Shown: in pieces, positions 17,810 through 27,060 of the stretch | Numbering within the stretch: position 1 is the first letter of the stretch | Layout of the letters: each line of letters starts with the position of its first letter | NCBI GenBank assembly: GCA_030525875.1 | Contig: JAUNDV010000010.1 | Location: 1 to 63,851, forward strand | DNA from: Eubacteriales bacterium | Lineage (GTDB): Bacteria > Bacillota > Clostridia > Lachnospirales > Lachnospiraceae | Reading direction: 5' to 3' | DNA: 63,851 nucleotides | Notes under the pieces: generated by a model | Database searches by the model: none | What the model saw: only the letters and a program-made list of their open reading frames with translations | What the model was told of the DNA's origin: nothing | Translations under genes and position numbers: made by a program

Positions 17810-19054
17810 TCAAGGACTAACATACTTAAGCGGATCTATATATGTTCCATTGTTTCTAATTCCAAAATGCAGATGAGGTCCTGTGGAATATCCAGTAGAA
17901 CCAACTGTTCCTACGCTTCCACCCTTTTCTATACTATCTCCAACCTTGCATGAAATAGAATTCATATGCATATATACCGTATATACACCACCTCCATGAT
18001 TTATCATTACATAATTACCAGCAGAGGCTGAATAGGTGGCTATAACTACATCACCTGCTGCCGCTGCTATAATCGGGCTTCCCTTTGGAGCTCCAATATC
18101 CACACCCTTGTGATTTGAGCTTGCACCCTCTGTAGGCGACTCTCTGTCTCCAAATTTTGAAGTAATTCTTGATGAAGAAGGCAGTGGCCATATAAAGCTT
18201 ATATCTCCGAGTGATTTGGTTTCATACTTTTCACCTTTATCCTCGGCCTTCTTCCTTGCTTCCTCTTCCTTCCTCTTAAGCTCAGCCTCAATAGCAGCTA
18301 TATTATTTTCCTCTGCCTGTATAGCCGCCTTTATACCAACAATATCTCCCTGAAGCTCTGAAATATCCTCATTTGCCTCATTCATTTTCTGCTGATATGA
18401 ATTAAGCTCCTGCTGCTTATCATTCTGGAGCTTCTCAACTCCCTGCTGCCTGTCCTCAGCTGCCGCCTTGAGAGCATCCAGCTCCTCATATTCTGAATTA
18501 AGCTGCTCTTCCTTTGTCTCAATCTCAAGCTTTATCTGCTCATATTCATCCAGTTTTTTTCTGTCATATTCTGAAACTCTCTGGATATATTCCGCTTTAT
18601 TAAGTATCTCTGAAAATGATCCAGACTCGAAAAGATCGCTAAGATAGCTTGTCTTTCCTCTTTCATACATATGCTTTATGCGTGATTTCATAGAATTATA
18701 CTGGCTGATTTCATTTTCCTTTGCCACAGAAAGCTCTTGTTTGGTAATCTCTATTTCCTCTTCCTTCTTTGCCATATCAGCATTCAGGCCTGCAATCTGT
18801 GAGTCAAGCTCTGAAAGCTCCTTGTCAAGCTTAGCTATATATTCAGCCGCATCCTTCTTAAGTGCCTCAAGCTCTGAAAGTTTAGCTTCGACAGCATACT
18901 TCTGCTTTTTGACCTCTTCCATTTTCTTCTTGTTTTCTTCTATTTTCTTTTTAGAATCCTGAATTTCTGAATTAGTAGCATAAGTGTTAAGAGGCAGACA
19001 CAACAATGCTCCAGCAAGGACAATAAGTCCAGCTCTTTTTATATATCTATTCAA
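17810..19054 (-). CDS. Murein hydrolase/activator with coiled coil and M23 domain (EnvC/PcsB-like)
   Basis: 414 residues. Signal peptide (1-26, cleavage near TYATNS), long coiled coil (~30-265), then a LytM/M23 domain (~285-414). The Zn-site motifs SNHKGVDIGAPKGSP and GPHLHFGIRNNG are intact, so it should be an active endopeptidase rather than only an activator. It lies directly after ftsX (16 bp), matching the known pattern in which FtsEX, via the FtsX extracellular loop, opens a coiled-coil hydrolase during division. Confidence 0.93.
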   Translation of the reverse strand: MNRYIKRAGLIVLAGALLCLPLNTYATNSEIQDSKKKIEENKKKMEEVKKQKYAVEAKLSELEALKKDAAEYIAKLDKELSELDSQIAGLNADMAKKEEEIEITKQELSVAKENEISQYNSMKSRIKHMYERGKTSYLSDLFESGSFSEILNKAEYIQRVSEYDRKKLDEYEQIKLEIETKEEQLNSEYEELDALKAAAEDRQQGVEKLQNDKQQELNSYQQKMNEANEDISELQGDIVGIKAAIQAEENNIAAIEAELKRKEEEARKKAEDKGEKYETKSLGDISFIWPLPSSSRITSKFGDRESPTEGASSNHKGVDIGAPKGSPIIAAAAGDVVIATYSASAGNYVMINHGGGVYTVYMHMNSISCKVGDSIEKGGSVGTVGSTGYSTGPHLHFGIRNNGTYIDPLKYVSP

Positions 19055-19070
19055 AATAAAAGCTCCTTTG

Positions 19071-20000
19071 TTATACCTTTAAATGTTTTCTTATTGTAAA
19101 GAAAGAAACAAAAAATCCCATTCCTACTCCAAGAAGCAGGCCTGTCATCAGGAGAACAGGATATATTTCCATTACAGGTATCAGTCTTACGATTTCTGAA
19201 AATGCAGACGAGATAGCATTTCCAGCAAACTGTGAAACTAAATACAAATTAATGTGCTCATATATAAAATAAAATCCAGCAAGTGGCAGAGCAGCTCCTA
19301 TAAATCCTATGAGTACACCCTCTACCACAAATGGCGCCCTGATCATAAAATTAGTAGCTCCTATAAGCTTCATTATCTCATTTTCACGCTTTCTAAAAGC
19401 AGCTGCCACAGAAATTGTATTGCTTATAAGGAATACAGAAACAGCAAAAAGAACGGATATGATAACTATAGAAAGTATTGATATAACCTTGTTTGCCGAT
19501 TTAAGAGCTGAAACAACTGTATTTGCATAATTCACTTCTCTTACTCCGCTAAGTCCGCTTATATATTCAGCCATACTTTGCTGATCCTCTATGTCAACCA
19601 TAAATATCTCGTAGCTGTCACTATGTGCGAGTGGATTATCATCCTGAAAGGCATCTGAAAGAAGCTCCGCCTTATCTCCTAAATAATCCTCCTTAAAGCT
19701 TTCCCAAGCCTCCTCTGCTGAAGTATATTTTATATCCTTTACTCCGCCTTTATCTAAAACAGCCTGTTTTATAGCTTCCTTTCCTGCTTCATCCAGCTCT
19801 TCATCAAAGAAAACAGTAATTCCAACCGTAGTTTCCGCCTCATATACAAGATTCTTTACATTCATTATTATTGAAAAAAACATACAAAATAAAAATATAC
19901 AGGCTGAAACTGTTGCCATAGATGCAAGTGAGAAGAGAATATTTCTGAAAATATTTCTAATTCCCTGTTTTAAACAATAGAAAAAAGTATTTATCTTCAT
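19071..20000 (-). CDS. ftsX: Cell-division ABC transporter permease-like protein FtsX
   Basis: 309 residues with the FtsX layout: a first membrane helix (~20-45), a large extracellular domain (~50-170, TTVGITVFFDEELDEAGKEA), then three helices (~175-300) and a basic C-terminus. Near-universal RKRENEIMKLIGATNFMIR follows helix 2. FtsX with FtsE transduces ATP hydrolysis to an external hydrolase. Its ATG abuts the ftsE stop (TAAATG). Confidence 0.95.
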   Translation of the reverse strand: MKINTFFYCLKQGIRNIFRNILFSLASMATVSACIFLFCMFFSIIMNVKNLVYEAETTVGITVFFDEELDEAGKEAIKQAVLDKGGVKDIKYTSAEEAWESFKEDYLGDKAELLSDAFQDDNPLAHSDSYEIFMVDIEDQQSMAEYISGLSGVREVNYANTVVSALKSANKVISILSIVIISVLFAVSVFLISNTISVAAAFRKRENEIMKLIGATNFMIRAPFVVEGVLIGFIGAALPLAGFYFIYEHINLYLVSQFAGNAISSAFSEIVRLIPVMEIYPVLLMTGLLLGVGMGFFVSFFTIRKHLKV

Positions 20001-20936
20001 TTATGATCTCCCCCTCCTGCTCTCCATCTTTTTATTGATATTTCTGTTTTGAGCAGATCTTGTTAACTGTGAATTTGTTGTTTTGCCCTTTTGAACTTGC
20101 CTTTCCGGCTTGGAATTCATATTTCCGCCCCTTTGAACTGGTCTTCCTGGCTGTGAATTCACATTTTTCCCTCTGCCATGCCCCGGCTTCCTTTCACGGT
20201 TTCTAAATTCACTGGTATCCATTATCTTAAGCTCTTTTTTTTCTATTATCTCGCCATTGCTGTCTACCTTAATTGGAACAACATCGCTGATTATCACGCC
20301 CTTATCCATGGTAATTACTCTCTTATTCATTTCTTTTATCATGGCTTTGGAATGTGTAATAACTACAACTGTAGTTCCCATCCTGTTAATTTCTTCAAGC
20401 AGATTCATTATTTCCTTACTATTAGCCTCATCCAGATTTCCTGTAGGCTCATCAGCCAGTATAATTGAAGGCTTATTTATAAGAGCTCTTGCAATAGCAA
20501 CTCTCTGCTGTTCACCTCCAGAAAGCTGGTTTGGCATATTTTTATACTTTGAAGAAAGTCCTGTAAGCTTAAGCATCTGAGGGACATTTTCTTTTATCTC
20601 TCTTATTCCTGCACCAACAACTCTTTGCGCAAATGCAATATTTTCAAAGACATTCCTGTCATTTAACAATCTGAAATCCTGGAATATTACTCCAAGCATT
20701 CTTCTGTATTTTGGAATATCCCTTTTTCTGATACTGTTAAGTTCTATTCCATTTACCTCTATTTTTCCTTCTGTAGGCATAAGCTCTCTTGTAATAAGCT
20801 TAAAAAGCGTTGATTTTCCCGACCCTGATTTACCAATAATAAAAACGAATTCTCCATCTTCTATAGTAAGATTAAGATTCCTTACGGCTTTATTTCCCGT
20901 TTCATATATTTTTGAAACATTATTTAATCTAATCAT
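20001..20936 (-). CDS. ftsE: Cell-division ATPase FtsE with a basic C-terminal extension
   Basis: 311 residues. ABC ATPase core in 1-220: Walker [12 protein letters not shown] (~36), Q-loop FQDFRLL, signature [15 protein letters not shown] (~139), Walker [14 protein letters not shown] (~160), His switch VVITHSKAM. Normal FtsE ends near 225-230. Here about 80 extra residues follow, strongly basic and rich in Arg/Asn/Gln/Gly, with a repeated pattern around [22 protein letters not shown] and [10 protein letters not shown]. The tail is probably disordered and cytoplasmic and could bind RNA, DNA or acidic membrane. First gene of the ftsE-ftsX-hydrolase-ctpA-synthetase operon. Confidence 0.95.
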   Translation of the reverse strand: MIRLNNVSKIYETGNKAVRNLNLTIEDGEFVFIIGKSGSGKSTLFKLITRELMPTEGKIEVNGIELNSIRKRDIPKYRRMLGVIFQDFRLLNDRNVFENIAFAQRVVGAGIREIKENVPQMLKLTGLSSKYKNMPNQLSGGEQQRVAIARALINKPSIILADEPTGNLDEANSKEIMNLLEEINRMGTTVVVITHSKAMIKEMNKRVITMDKGVIISDVVPIKVDSNGEIIEKKELKIMDTSEFRNRERKPGHGRGKNVNSQPGRPVQRGGNMNSKPERQVQKGKTTNSQLTRSAQNRNINKKMESRRGRS

Positions 20937-21061
20937 TTTTATTCCTTTTCAAAATTCATCACAAAATGTATAGCAAATTTAACTATCCCTTTATCAAAGT
21001 TGACTCTTAATTATAGTATACTTTATTCTGCTAATGCAATAATTTTTATATTAAGTCGTAA

Positions 21062-21099
21062 ACTTACAAAAGCTGCTGTAGCAAAATGTTACAGCAGCT
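21062..21099 (-). terminator. Terminator after the PucR-type regulator
   Basis: Perfect 10-bp stem AGCTGCTGTA / TACAGCAGCT (21071-21080, 21090-21099), followed on the minus strand by TTTTGTAAGTTT. Confidence 0.85.
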
Positions 21100-21112
21100 A
21101 GGTATCTTAAAA

Positions 21113-22198
21113 TCAATAATCCATTTTTTCCATATATTCCATATATTTAACAACCATCATTGCAATCTTAAAGGTTATTGCATCATCAAATACCCTCAAG
21201 TCAAGCCCTGTTGACTTCTGCAGCTTATCAAGTCTGTAAACCAAAGTATTCCTATGTATAAACAGCTGTCTTGAAGTCTCTGATACATTAAGATTATTTT
21301 CAAAAAACTTATATATAGTAGAAAGTGTTTCTTCATCAAAATCCTCAGGTGATTTACTGCCAAAGATTTCAGAAATAAACATCCTGCAAAGATTAAGTGG
21401 CAGCTGATAAATAAGTCTTCCTATTCCTAAATTGTTATATGCAACGATCTTTTTATCTGCATAGAAAATCTTTCCTACATCCAGTGCCAGCTTTGCCTCT
21501 TTATATGACTTGGAAACCTCTTTTATTTCATCAACTATAGTTCCGTAGGCAACTCTGGCATCCGTACCAACTTCATAAACTGATCTGCTTATGTCATTTG
21601 CACAGTTTACAAGCTCAAGATAAGGATTTTCTGTGTTTTTAATCTCCTTGATAATTATTACATTAGTTTCATCTACAGTTGTAATAAAATCCTTGGAACG
21701 TCCCTGGAATAACTGCTTAATTGTTTCCTGTGCATTACTGTCATGCCCCTGTATCTCAACTATGAAAACAGCTCTCTTGACATTAATATCTATATGAAGC
21801 TTCTTAGCTCTGTTATATATATCTATAAGAAGCAGATTGTCTAAAAGAAGATTCTTTATGAAATTATCCTTATCAAACTTTTCCTTGTAAGCAACCATAA
21901 GGTTCTTTAGCTGGAAAATAATCAGATTAACAGCTACCTTAGCCTCTGGATTAGCATTTCTTACAACAACTATATATTCAGCCTCACCTTCATCATAGGC
22001 CTTACAAAATAAAAAAGACCCAGAGGACTGTTCTTTAAGAGCAGAAGAAGCAAAATTAAGCAAAGCTGTTTCATCTACACCATATATACTGCCTGTCTGG
22101 GCAATAAGCTTTCCATTTATATCATATACTGCTGAATCTGTACCTGTAATTTCTCTAAAACCATCAATCGTTGACTGGAGTATCTGGCTTGTTAACAT
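21113..22198 (-). CDS. PucR/CdaR-family transcriptional regulator
   Basis: About 361 residues from ATG 22198, preferred over an upstream start because AGAGGAG lies 6 bases before it and CdaR proteins begin with MLTSQILQSTIDGF-like sequence. N-terminal sugar-diacid recognition-like domain (~1-130, GSIYGVDETALLNFAS), a middle GGDEF-like segment (~150-250), and a C-terminal PucR HTH (NNLNVSETSRQLFIHRNTLV, YRLDKLQKSTGLDLR). CdaR activates sugar-diacid uptake genes in E. coli; the ligand here is unknown, as no catabolic genes flank it. Monocistronic with its own terminator. Confidence 0.85.
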   Translation of the reverse strand: MLTSQILQSTIDGFREITGTDSAVYDINGKLIAQTGSIYGVDETALLNFASSALKEQSSGSFLFCKAYDEGEAEYIVVVRNANPEAKVAVNLIIFQLKNLMVAYKEKFDKDNFIKNLLLDNLLLIDIYNRAKKLHIDINVKRAVFIVEIQGHDSNAQETIKQLFQGRSKDFITTVDETNVIIIKEIKNTENPYLELVNCANDISRSVYEVGTDARVAYGTIVDEIKEVSKSYKEAKLALDVGKIFYADKKIVAYNNLGIGRLIYQLPLNLCRMFISEIFGSKSPEDFDEETLSTIYKFFENNLNVSETSRQLFIHRNTLVYRLDKLQKSTGLDLRVFDDAITFKIAMMVVKYMEYMEKMDY

Positions 22199-22371
22199 AT
22201 TTTCTCCTCTCTCAAAAACATCCTTGAGATATAAAAATGTCATTTTTTTATCAATAACTGACACGATATAATTTTATACTTATTCTTATTTAATTGCAAG
22301 ATTTTTTTAACATTTTATCTAATTTTTAGGATTTTTTTTGTGCATTTTTGTTTATTTTTTATCCATTTGTA

Positions 22372-22423
22372 GATAAAAGAAATCCTAAAGCCAATACTTG
22401 TCTTATGTATCAGCTTTAGGATT
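22372..22423 (-). terminator. Terminator after the CBS-domain gene
   Basis: Perfect inverted repeat AATCCTAAAGC / GCTTTAGGATT (22381-22391, 22413-22423) with a 21-base loop; on the minus strand T-rich sequence follows. Confidence 0.75.
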
Positions 22424-22442
22424 TAAAACTTTTAATATTCTT

Positions 22443-22910
22443 TTATAGCTTAAAGGCCTCTTCTAGATTCATTGCTTCCTGACTGTCTATATTGTTGGTT
22501 TTGCAAAGCTTATTAAAATAGTTATAGAAGAACTTCATAATGTCCTTTCTTGTTACAATACCAATAAATTTATCTTCATCATCAAGAACTGGAACAAAGT
22601 TTTGATTTAATGCTACTCTTACAAGGTCCTCCATATCAGCCCTTACTGAAATAGGGATATAGTCCCTTCTCCTGTCTATATTTGTTATAGGGATTCTTTC
22701 TGCCTCTCTCAAATCCAAATTATACTTATTCTTAATATTCCAAAGCAAATCTCCCTCTGTGAGAGTTCCTACATACTGTCCCTGTTCATTAAGCATTGGG
22801 ATAGCAGAATATTTTCTGTGCTCCATCTTCTCAAGCGCCTGACGTAAAGTATCGTCATCATATATATAAGCGCACTCACACTTTGGAGTTAAATAAAACA
22901 ATACATTCAT
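22443..22910 (-). CDS. Tandem CBS-domain protein
   Basis: 155 residues made of two CBS motifs: residues ~5-65 (DTLRQALEKMEHRKYSAIP, EQGQYVGTLTEGDLLWNI) and ~80-145 (FVPVLDDEDKFIGIVTRKDI). A stand-alone CBS pair usually binds adenine nucleotides such as AMP, ATP or c-di-AMP and regulates a partner. No membrane helix; cytoplasmic. The gene stands alone, so the partner is unknown. Confidence 0.85.
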   Translation of the reverse strand: MNVLFYLTPKCECAYIYDDDTLRQALEKMEHRKYSAIPMLNEQGQYVGTLTEGDLLWNIKNKYNLDLREAERIPITNIDRRRDYIPISVRADMEDLVRVALNQNFVPVLDDEDKFIGIVTRKDIMKFFYNYFNKLCKTNNIDSQEAMNLEEAFKL

Positions 22911-23100
22911 ATTACTTCCTCATAAAAAACTTTAATCCATCATATAATCTAAGCCCCAAATCATATGATTTAAAACATCTTATACTCAAATTATATGGTC
23001 ATAATTTGAATGAATTGTGAACATATTATTTAAAATGAATAAGTTTATAAAATATTAATAATTATAAAAGTCCCCTATTAAACGTATCTTCATTTTCTGT

Positions 23101-24084
23101 TTATATATTCATATTTGCGAATATATATTCCTCTATTAAGGCTCTTTCCACTGTGAACTCCGGAGTACCCATATAGCCTGGAGAAACCTCATATTTATCA
23201 AATGGAATAACCAGATTGCCATCCTTATCAAAGTAATAATTATGATCAGCTGATATTCCCTCAAACTTTGCTCCTAGAGAATCCTCTTCAATCCAGTAGA
23301 ACTCATTTTCATCCTTTTCCATTCTTTCTGCCATCTGTCTCTTTATGTCTTTTTCAACTATATCGTAAAATTCATCATTTGTAACGAGATCAGAAAGCTT
23401 GACAATATTTCCTGTCTTCTTATCAACATTATAATATTTATAATATGTATCGCTGCTTCCCTTAACTTCATTTACCAGCAATTTTAAGGTAAACCAGTTT
23501 TCTGTATCCGTTACCACTTCATAATCAACATAAAGTGAGCCATGTGAATTCTTCCCTAAAGCTTCCATCTCTGCATAAAATCCATCTACAAGCTTTTTTG
23601 TGAGTTCCTCAGTATCCAGATTTATCTTATTAAGCTCTGATTCCTTATCCGCTTCCAGCTGTGGAACATTTACATTTAGTTCATGATTATCATCCTGATA
23701 GAAATAATTTCTTATTGTGACAACCTTCACTATACTTCCAATGATAGGAAGCTTCTCCATTGTCCTCGCATATGATTCACTTACATTTGGGAAAATAAAT
23801 AAAAATACAACTGCTACTCCTGCTGCCATCTGACCATATTTTTTCCATACTGAACCTTTTTTCCTTTTATCTTTCGCAAGCTCAATATCCACTATTTTAT
23901 CCTGTTCTCCATTTTTGCCTGCTTCATTATTTTCATTTATTACCTTTGCATTTTTATCAGCTTCTTCTACATTTTCAGGGAGCTTTGAAAGCGTTTCATC
24001 GATTTTATTCTTAACAGAAGCTGGAAGCTCATCTTTTTCCATTGAAAGCTGGTCTCTTAAATAATCATCAAAATTTTTACTCAT
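23101..24084 (-). CDS. RsiV-like anti-sigma factor (DUF4163/DUF3298)
   Basis: 327 residues. Cytoplasmic N-terminus (1-90) that would hold the sigma factor, one membrane helix (~88-105, YGQMAAGVAVVFLFIFP), then an extracellular part with ARTMEKLPIIGSIVKVVTIR, very like the signal-peptidase-cleaved stretch of B. subtilis RsiV, followed by DUF4163 and DUF3298 (FDKYEVSPGYMGTPEFTV). RsiV binds lysozyme directly and is then cleaved, releasing SigV. Gene overlaps the sigma gene by 4 bp (ATGA). Assignment to the lysozyme-sensing type is inference from similarity and gene context. Confidence 0.85.
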   Translation of the reverse strand: MSKNFDDYLRDQLSMEKDELPASVKNKIDETLSKLPENVEEADKNAKVINENNEAGKNGEQDKIVDIELAKDKRKKGSVWKKYGQMAAGVAVVFLFIFPNVSESYARTMEKLPIIGSIVKVVTIRNYFYQDDNHELNVNVPQLEADKESELNKINLDTEELTKKLVDGFYAEMEALGKNSHGSLYVDYEVVTDTENWFTLKLLVNEVKGSSDTYYKYYNVDKKTGNIVKLSDLVTNDEFYDIVEKDIKRQMAERMEKDENEFYWIEEDSLGAKFEGISADHNYYFDKDGNLVIPFDKYEVSPGYMGTPEFTVERALIEEYIFANMNI

Positions 24085-24569
24085 CTGTCATATTCCTCCT
24101 TTAAGGCTTCTAAAAGCATTTTTCTTGCTCTTTCCAATTGTTTTTTTACTGCTGCTGTACTGCTGCCCATGATGCTGGAAATTTCATTTATCTGAAAATT
24201 CTCATAATAAAATAAAATCACTATTGCCTGATATGGCTGTTTTAATCCGCTTACTGCCTCTCTTACTGTAATTTTTTGGGTTATATTTGTTTCATAGCTG
24301 ATATCATCTGTATCGGGAATTTCATCTGTATATATCAGTTTTGAATTTTTTCTTATCATCTCTACTGCTGTATTATGAACTATTTTTAATATCCAGGGCT
24401 TAAACAGATCTATATCTTTTAATTTATCAAGATTTACATAAGCTCTATATATTGCTTCACTGACGGCATCTCCTGCATCATCCTCATTTTTCAAAATCGA
24501 AAATGCCAGATGATACATGGACTTCTCACATAATTTTACATTTTCACAGAAAATTTCTTTACTGTACAA
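24081..24569 (-). CDS. ECF RNA polymerase sigma factor (SigV-like)
   Basis: 162 residues with region 2 (YHLAFSILKNEDDAGDAVSE, FKPWILKIVHNTAVEMIRKN) and region 4 (LKQPYQAIVILFYYENFQIN, EISSIMGSSTAAVKKQLERA). Typical ECF length. Directs transcription of a small regulon when released by its anti-sigma factor, whose gene follows with a 4-bp overlap. The start is 2 bp after the SGNH gene stop. Placement with MBOAT and SGNH genes points to SigV-like control of cell-wall O-acetylation. Confidence 0.92.
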   Translation of the reverse strand: MYSKEIFCENVKLCEKSMYHLAFSILKNEDDAGDAVSEAIYRAYVNLDKLKDIDLFKPWILKIVHNTAVEMIRKNSKLIYTDEIPDTDDISYETNITQKITVREAVSGLKQPYQAIVILFYYENFQINEISSIMGSSTAAVKKQLERARKMLLEALKEEYDR

Positions 24570-24571
24570 GC

Positions 24572-25426
24572 TTACTCACCTCCATTTAACAGCTTTGCTG
24601 TCTGCTCTTCTATCCATCTTCCCCATGTCACATAATATCTTGCATATAAGTGCGCATTATCTGATGACATATCTCTCCTCAGTGCACCTTCGCTATCATC
24701 AAAAACTGTATTCGCATCCAGATAATAAATCCTCTTACCATCTGCAAATCCTTTAATCACCTCATTAAGATTATTGATATTTGAATTATTATATATCTTA
24801 TCTTTGTCTGATCTTGGCTTTGTAACATGCAGATTTGCCTGCATAAATATAATTGTCTCTGGCTGTTTTTCTTTTACAAAATCTACCAGCTTGTTATATT
24901 TTCTAACTATCTGGTCAAAAGGATAGCCCAGCTCATTTATACCTAGCATAATGTAGATCCTGTCATATTTTTTATTTTCGAGAAGCTCAGACAGCCTTAT
25001 CTTCCCTATACCTGGCATGTCTACCTTTTCATCGTAAATATCGAATATATTCATACCTACTGTGCAAAAAAAATCTGCACCTTCTATCTTAGCATATTCC
25101 ATCAAACCCACTGTTCTTGAATCTCCAATGAATAAGGTATTTTCCATACTGATTTTTGTTTCACTTTCTATATCCAGAGAATTTACCTGAGCTTCGGTTT
25201 CAGCTTCAGTTTCAGTCTGAATATCTGTTTGAGTCTCAGTCTCTGTTTCTGATTTAGCCTCTGTCACTTGTTCTGTCTGGATTTCTATATGAAATTCAGA
25301 TTCTGTTTGTGTTTCATCCTGTATAATGCCTGCTGAAGTCTTTATTTTTCTAAGCTCTGAAAATGCAATTACTGCAATCATTGATGCACATAAAAACAGG
25401 AATGTATATAAATTTCTTTTATTCAT
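24572..25426 (-). CDS. Membrane-anchored SGNH/GDSL hydrolase or acyltransferase
   Basis: 284 residues. N-terminal membrane helix (5-24), an extracellular Glu/Thr/Gln-rich linker of repeated TET/QTE units (~38-90), then the SGNH fold: block I LFIGDSRTVGLM with the nucleophile Ser (~102), block III IYIMLGINELGYPFD and block V SSDNAHLYARYY with Asp and His. Together with an adjacent MBOAT protein this is the PatA/PatB or DltB/DltX-like arrangement in which the MBOAT exports an acetyl (or other acyl) group and the SGNH enzyme transfers or removes it. Gene is 23 bp after the MBOAT gene. Substrate most likely peptidoglycan or another wall polymer. Confidence 0.85.
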   Translation of the reverse strand: MNKRNLYTFLFLCASMIAVIAFSELRKIKTSAGIIQDETQTESEFHIEIQTEQVTEAKSETETETQTDIQTETEAETEAQVNSLDIESETKISMENTLFIGDSRTVGLMEYAKIEGADFFCTVGMNIFDIYDEKVDMPGIGKIRLSELLENKKYDRIYIMLGINELGYPFDQIVRKYNKLVDFVKEKQPETIIFMQANLHVTKPRSDKDKIYNNSNINNLNEVIKGFADGKRIYYLDANTVFDDSEGALRRDMSSDNAHLYARYYVTWGRWIEEQTAKLLNGGE

Positions 25427-25449
25427 AACTACGTTCTCCTCATCACGTA

Positions 25450-26847
25450 TTAAAATCTAAAGTATAAAAATGGATCATCAAAGCCCTTGTACATACAATA
25501 GATACTTCCAGCTAAAATCACGAAAAGCAATAGATTAACAACTATCTTCTTATCCTTTATTTTCATAAGCTGTCTGTATGGAAGTCTCGTAGATAATATA
25601 AAACCGGCAATAAAGAATGGATAATACATTTTAAAATATTTTATATAATCATATTCGTAAACTGTACCACCTGTTTCTCCGAAAAAAGGAAATAGTCTTG
25701 ATAAAAATATTCCTAACTGAGAAATATCAGTAATTGCAAATATAGACCAGCTTAAAGGGATGAGAAGCATCATATAAATATGTCCTAATGCTCTGTTTCT
25801 ATCGAAAAAATTTCCTAAGAAATACTTTTCACATACAATAATCAAAAATAAAGTAAATCCCCATAAAAGGAAGTTATAACCTGCGCCATGCCATAGGCCT
25901 GTAAGCAGCCATACAACAAACAAATTCCTTATTGTAGCAAAATTCCCCTTTCTATTTCCACCTAATGGAATATACACATATTCTCTAAACCAGCTTCCAA
26001 GTGTCATATGCCATCTTCTCCAAAATTCCGTCATAGTCACACTTGTATATGGATGATTAAAATTCTTAGGAAGATTAAAGCCCATCATTTTACCAAGTCC
26101 TATAGCCATCAGCGAGTATCCAAAAAAATCAAAATAAATATGAAATGAATATGCTGCTATTGACATCCATGCAAGCGGAGTCGATAAACTGTCAAATCCT
26201 ATAGTAACAGCCTGTGTCCAAAGCTTACTTATAGGATTAGCAAGCAAAACCTTGAGTCCAAGTCCAAATATAAATATTCCAATACCACTTTTAACTGTCT
26301 GAATTTTTATTTTTCTTCTATATAACTCTCTTCTAACCTCACTATAGGTTACTATAGGTCCCGCAATAAGCTGTTCAAACATAGATATGTATACTGTATA
26401 TCTAAGCAAATCTCTTTCTGCCTTTACCTTTCCTTTGTATACATCGGCAATATACGATATTCCCTGAAAGGTGTAAAAGGATATTCCAATAGGAAGAACT
26501 ATATTGAGTGATATGTTAAAAGCAGGTATAAATCTACCCAGCTCACCAATTGCAAAATCCAAGTATTTAAAAGTCATAAGACTTATAAGATGCATTACTA
26601 CACCTGCTATAAGAAATCTTTTTTTATGTTTAGGATGTTCCTCGATCATTATGCCTACTGCAAAATCAAGCAACATACTTAAAATAAAAATAATAAAATG
26701 TTCAGGATAACCTATAGTTCCAATAAAATAAAACACAAGACTTCCAGTAAGTAAAATAAAATTTCTATACTTTGAAGGTACTAAATAATAAATTATAAAA
26801 AATATAGGCAAGAATACCAATACAAATCTCAAACTGCTAAAAACCAT
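25450..26847 (-). CDS. MBOAT-family O-acyltransferase (AlgI/PatA/DltB-like)
   Basis: About 465 residues from ATG 26847, chosen because the family begins MVFSSLRFVLVFLP; the frame extends 17 codons further upstream. Eleven or so membrane helices. The conserved MBOAT core FWRRWHMTLGSWFREYVYIP (~residue 275) and the catalytic His in LLTGLWHGAGYNFLLWG are present. Such proteins move an acyl group across the membrane for O-acylation of alginate, peptidoglycan or teichoic acid. First gene of an operon with SGNH, SigV-like and RsiV-like genes, so peptidoglycan O-acetylation under lysozyme stress is the best guess. Confidence 0.88.
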   Translation of the reverse strand: MVFSSLRFVLVFLPIFFIIYYLVPSKYRNFILLTGSLVFYFIGTIGYPEHFIIFILSMLLDFAVGIMIEEHPKHKKRFLIAGVVMHLISLMTFKYLDFAIGELGRFIPAFNISLNIVLPIGISFYTFQGISYIADVYKGKVKAERDLLRYTVYISMFEQLIAGPIVTYSEVRRELYRRKIKIQTVKSGIGIFIFGLGLKVLLANPISKLWTQAVTIGFDSLSTPLAWMSIAAYSFHIYFDFFGYSLMAIGLGKMMGFNLPKNFNHPYTSVTMTEFWRRWHMTLGSWFREYVYIPLGGNRKGNFATIRNLFVVWLLTGLWHGAGYNFLLWGFTLFLIIVCEKYFLGNFFDRNRALGHIYMMLLIPLSWSIFAITDISQLGIFLSRLFPFFGETGGTVYEYDYIKYFKMYYPFFIAGFILSTRLPYRQLMKIKDKKIVVNLLLFVILAGSIYCMYKGFDDPFLYFRF

Positions 26848-26892
26848 TAACCTGCTGCCCCTCTTTCTGTTATATATATAAGATGAATTTAA

Positions 26893-26916
26893 AGACAAAA
26901 AGGTGACATTTTTTCA
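26893..26916 (-). promoter_or_regulatory. Candidate ECF-type promoter upstream of the MBOAT operon
   Basis: Minus strand TGAAAA (26916-26911), 14 bases, then GTCT (26896-26893), about 46 bp before the MBOAT start. This loosely resembles ECF -35 (TGAAAC) and -10 (CGTC) elements and would make the operon self-activating. Only one site is seen, so this is weak. Confidence 0.3.
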
Positions 26917-26964
26917 ATTTTTTTTAATTTTTTATTCTATGTTTTCCAGTTTCATTGTAATAGA

Positions 26965-27004
26965 GAAAAAGCAGGAAATCCTTTTTTAGATTTCCTGCTT
27001 TTTC
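26965..27004. terminator. Bidirectional terminator
   Basis: Long perfect stem AAAAAGCAGGAAATC / GATTTCCTGCTTTTT with a 7-base T-rich loop. Ends the symporter transcript and insulates the MBOAT operon. Confidence 0.92.
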
Positions 27005-27060
27005 TTATATTTTCATCCTGTGTTTTTCAATTTATTAAAATATCAAATTCATTATATACT

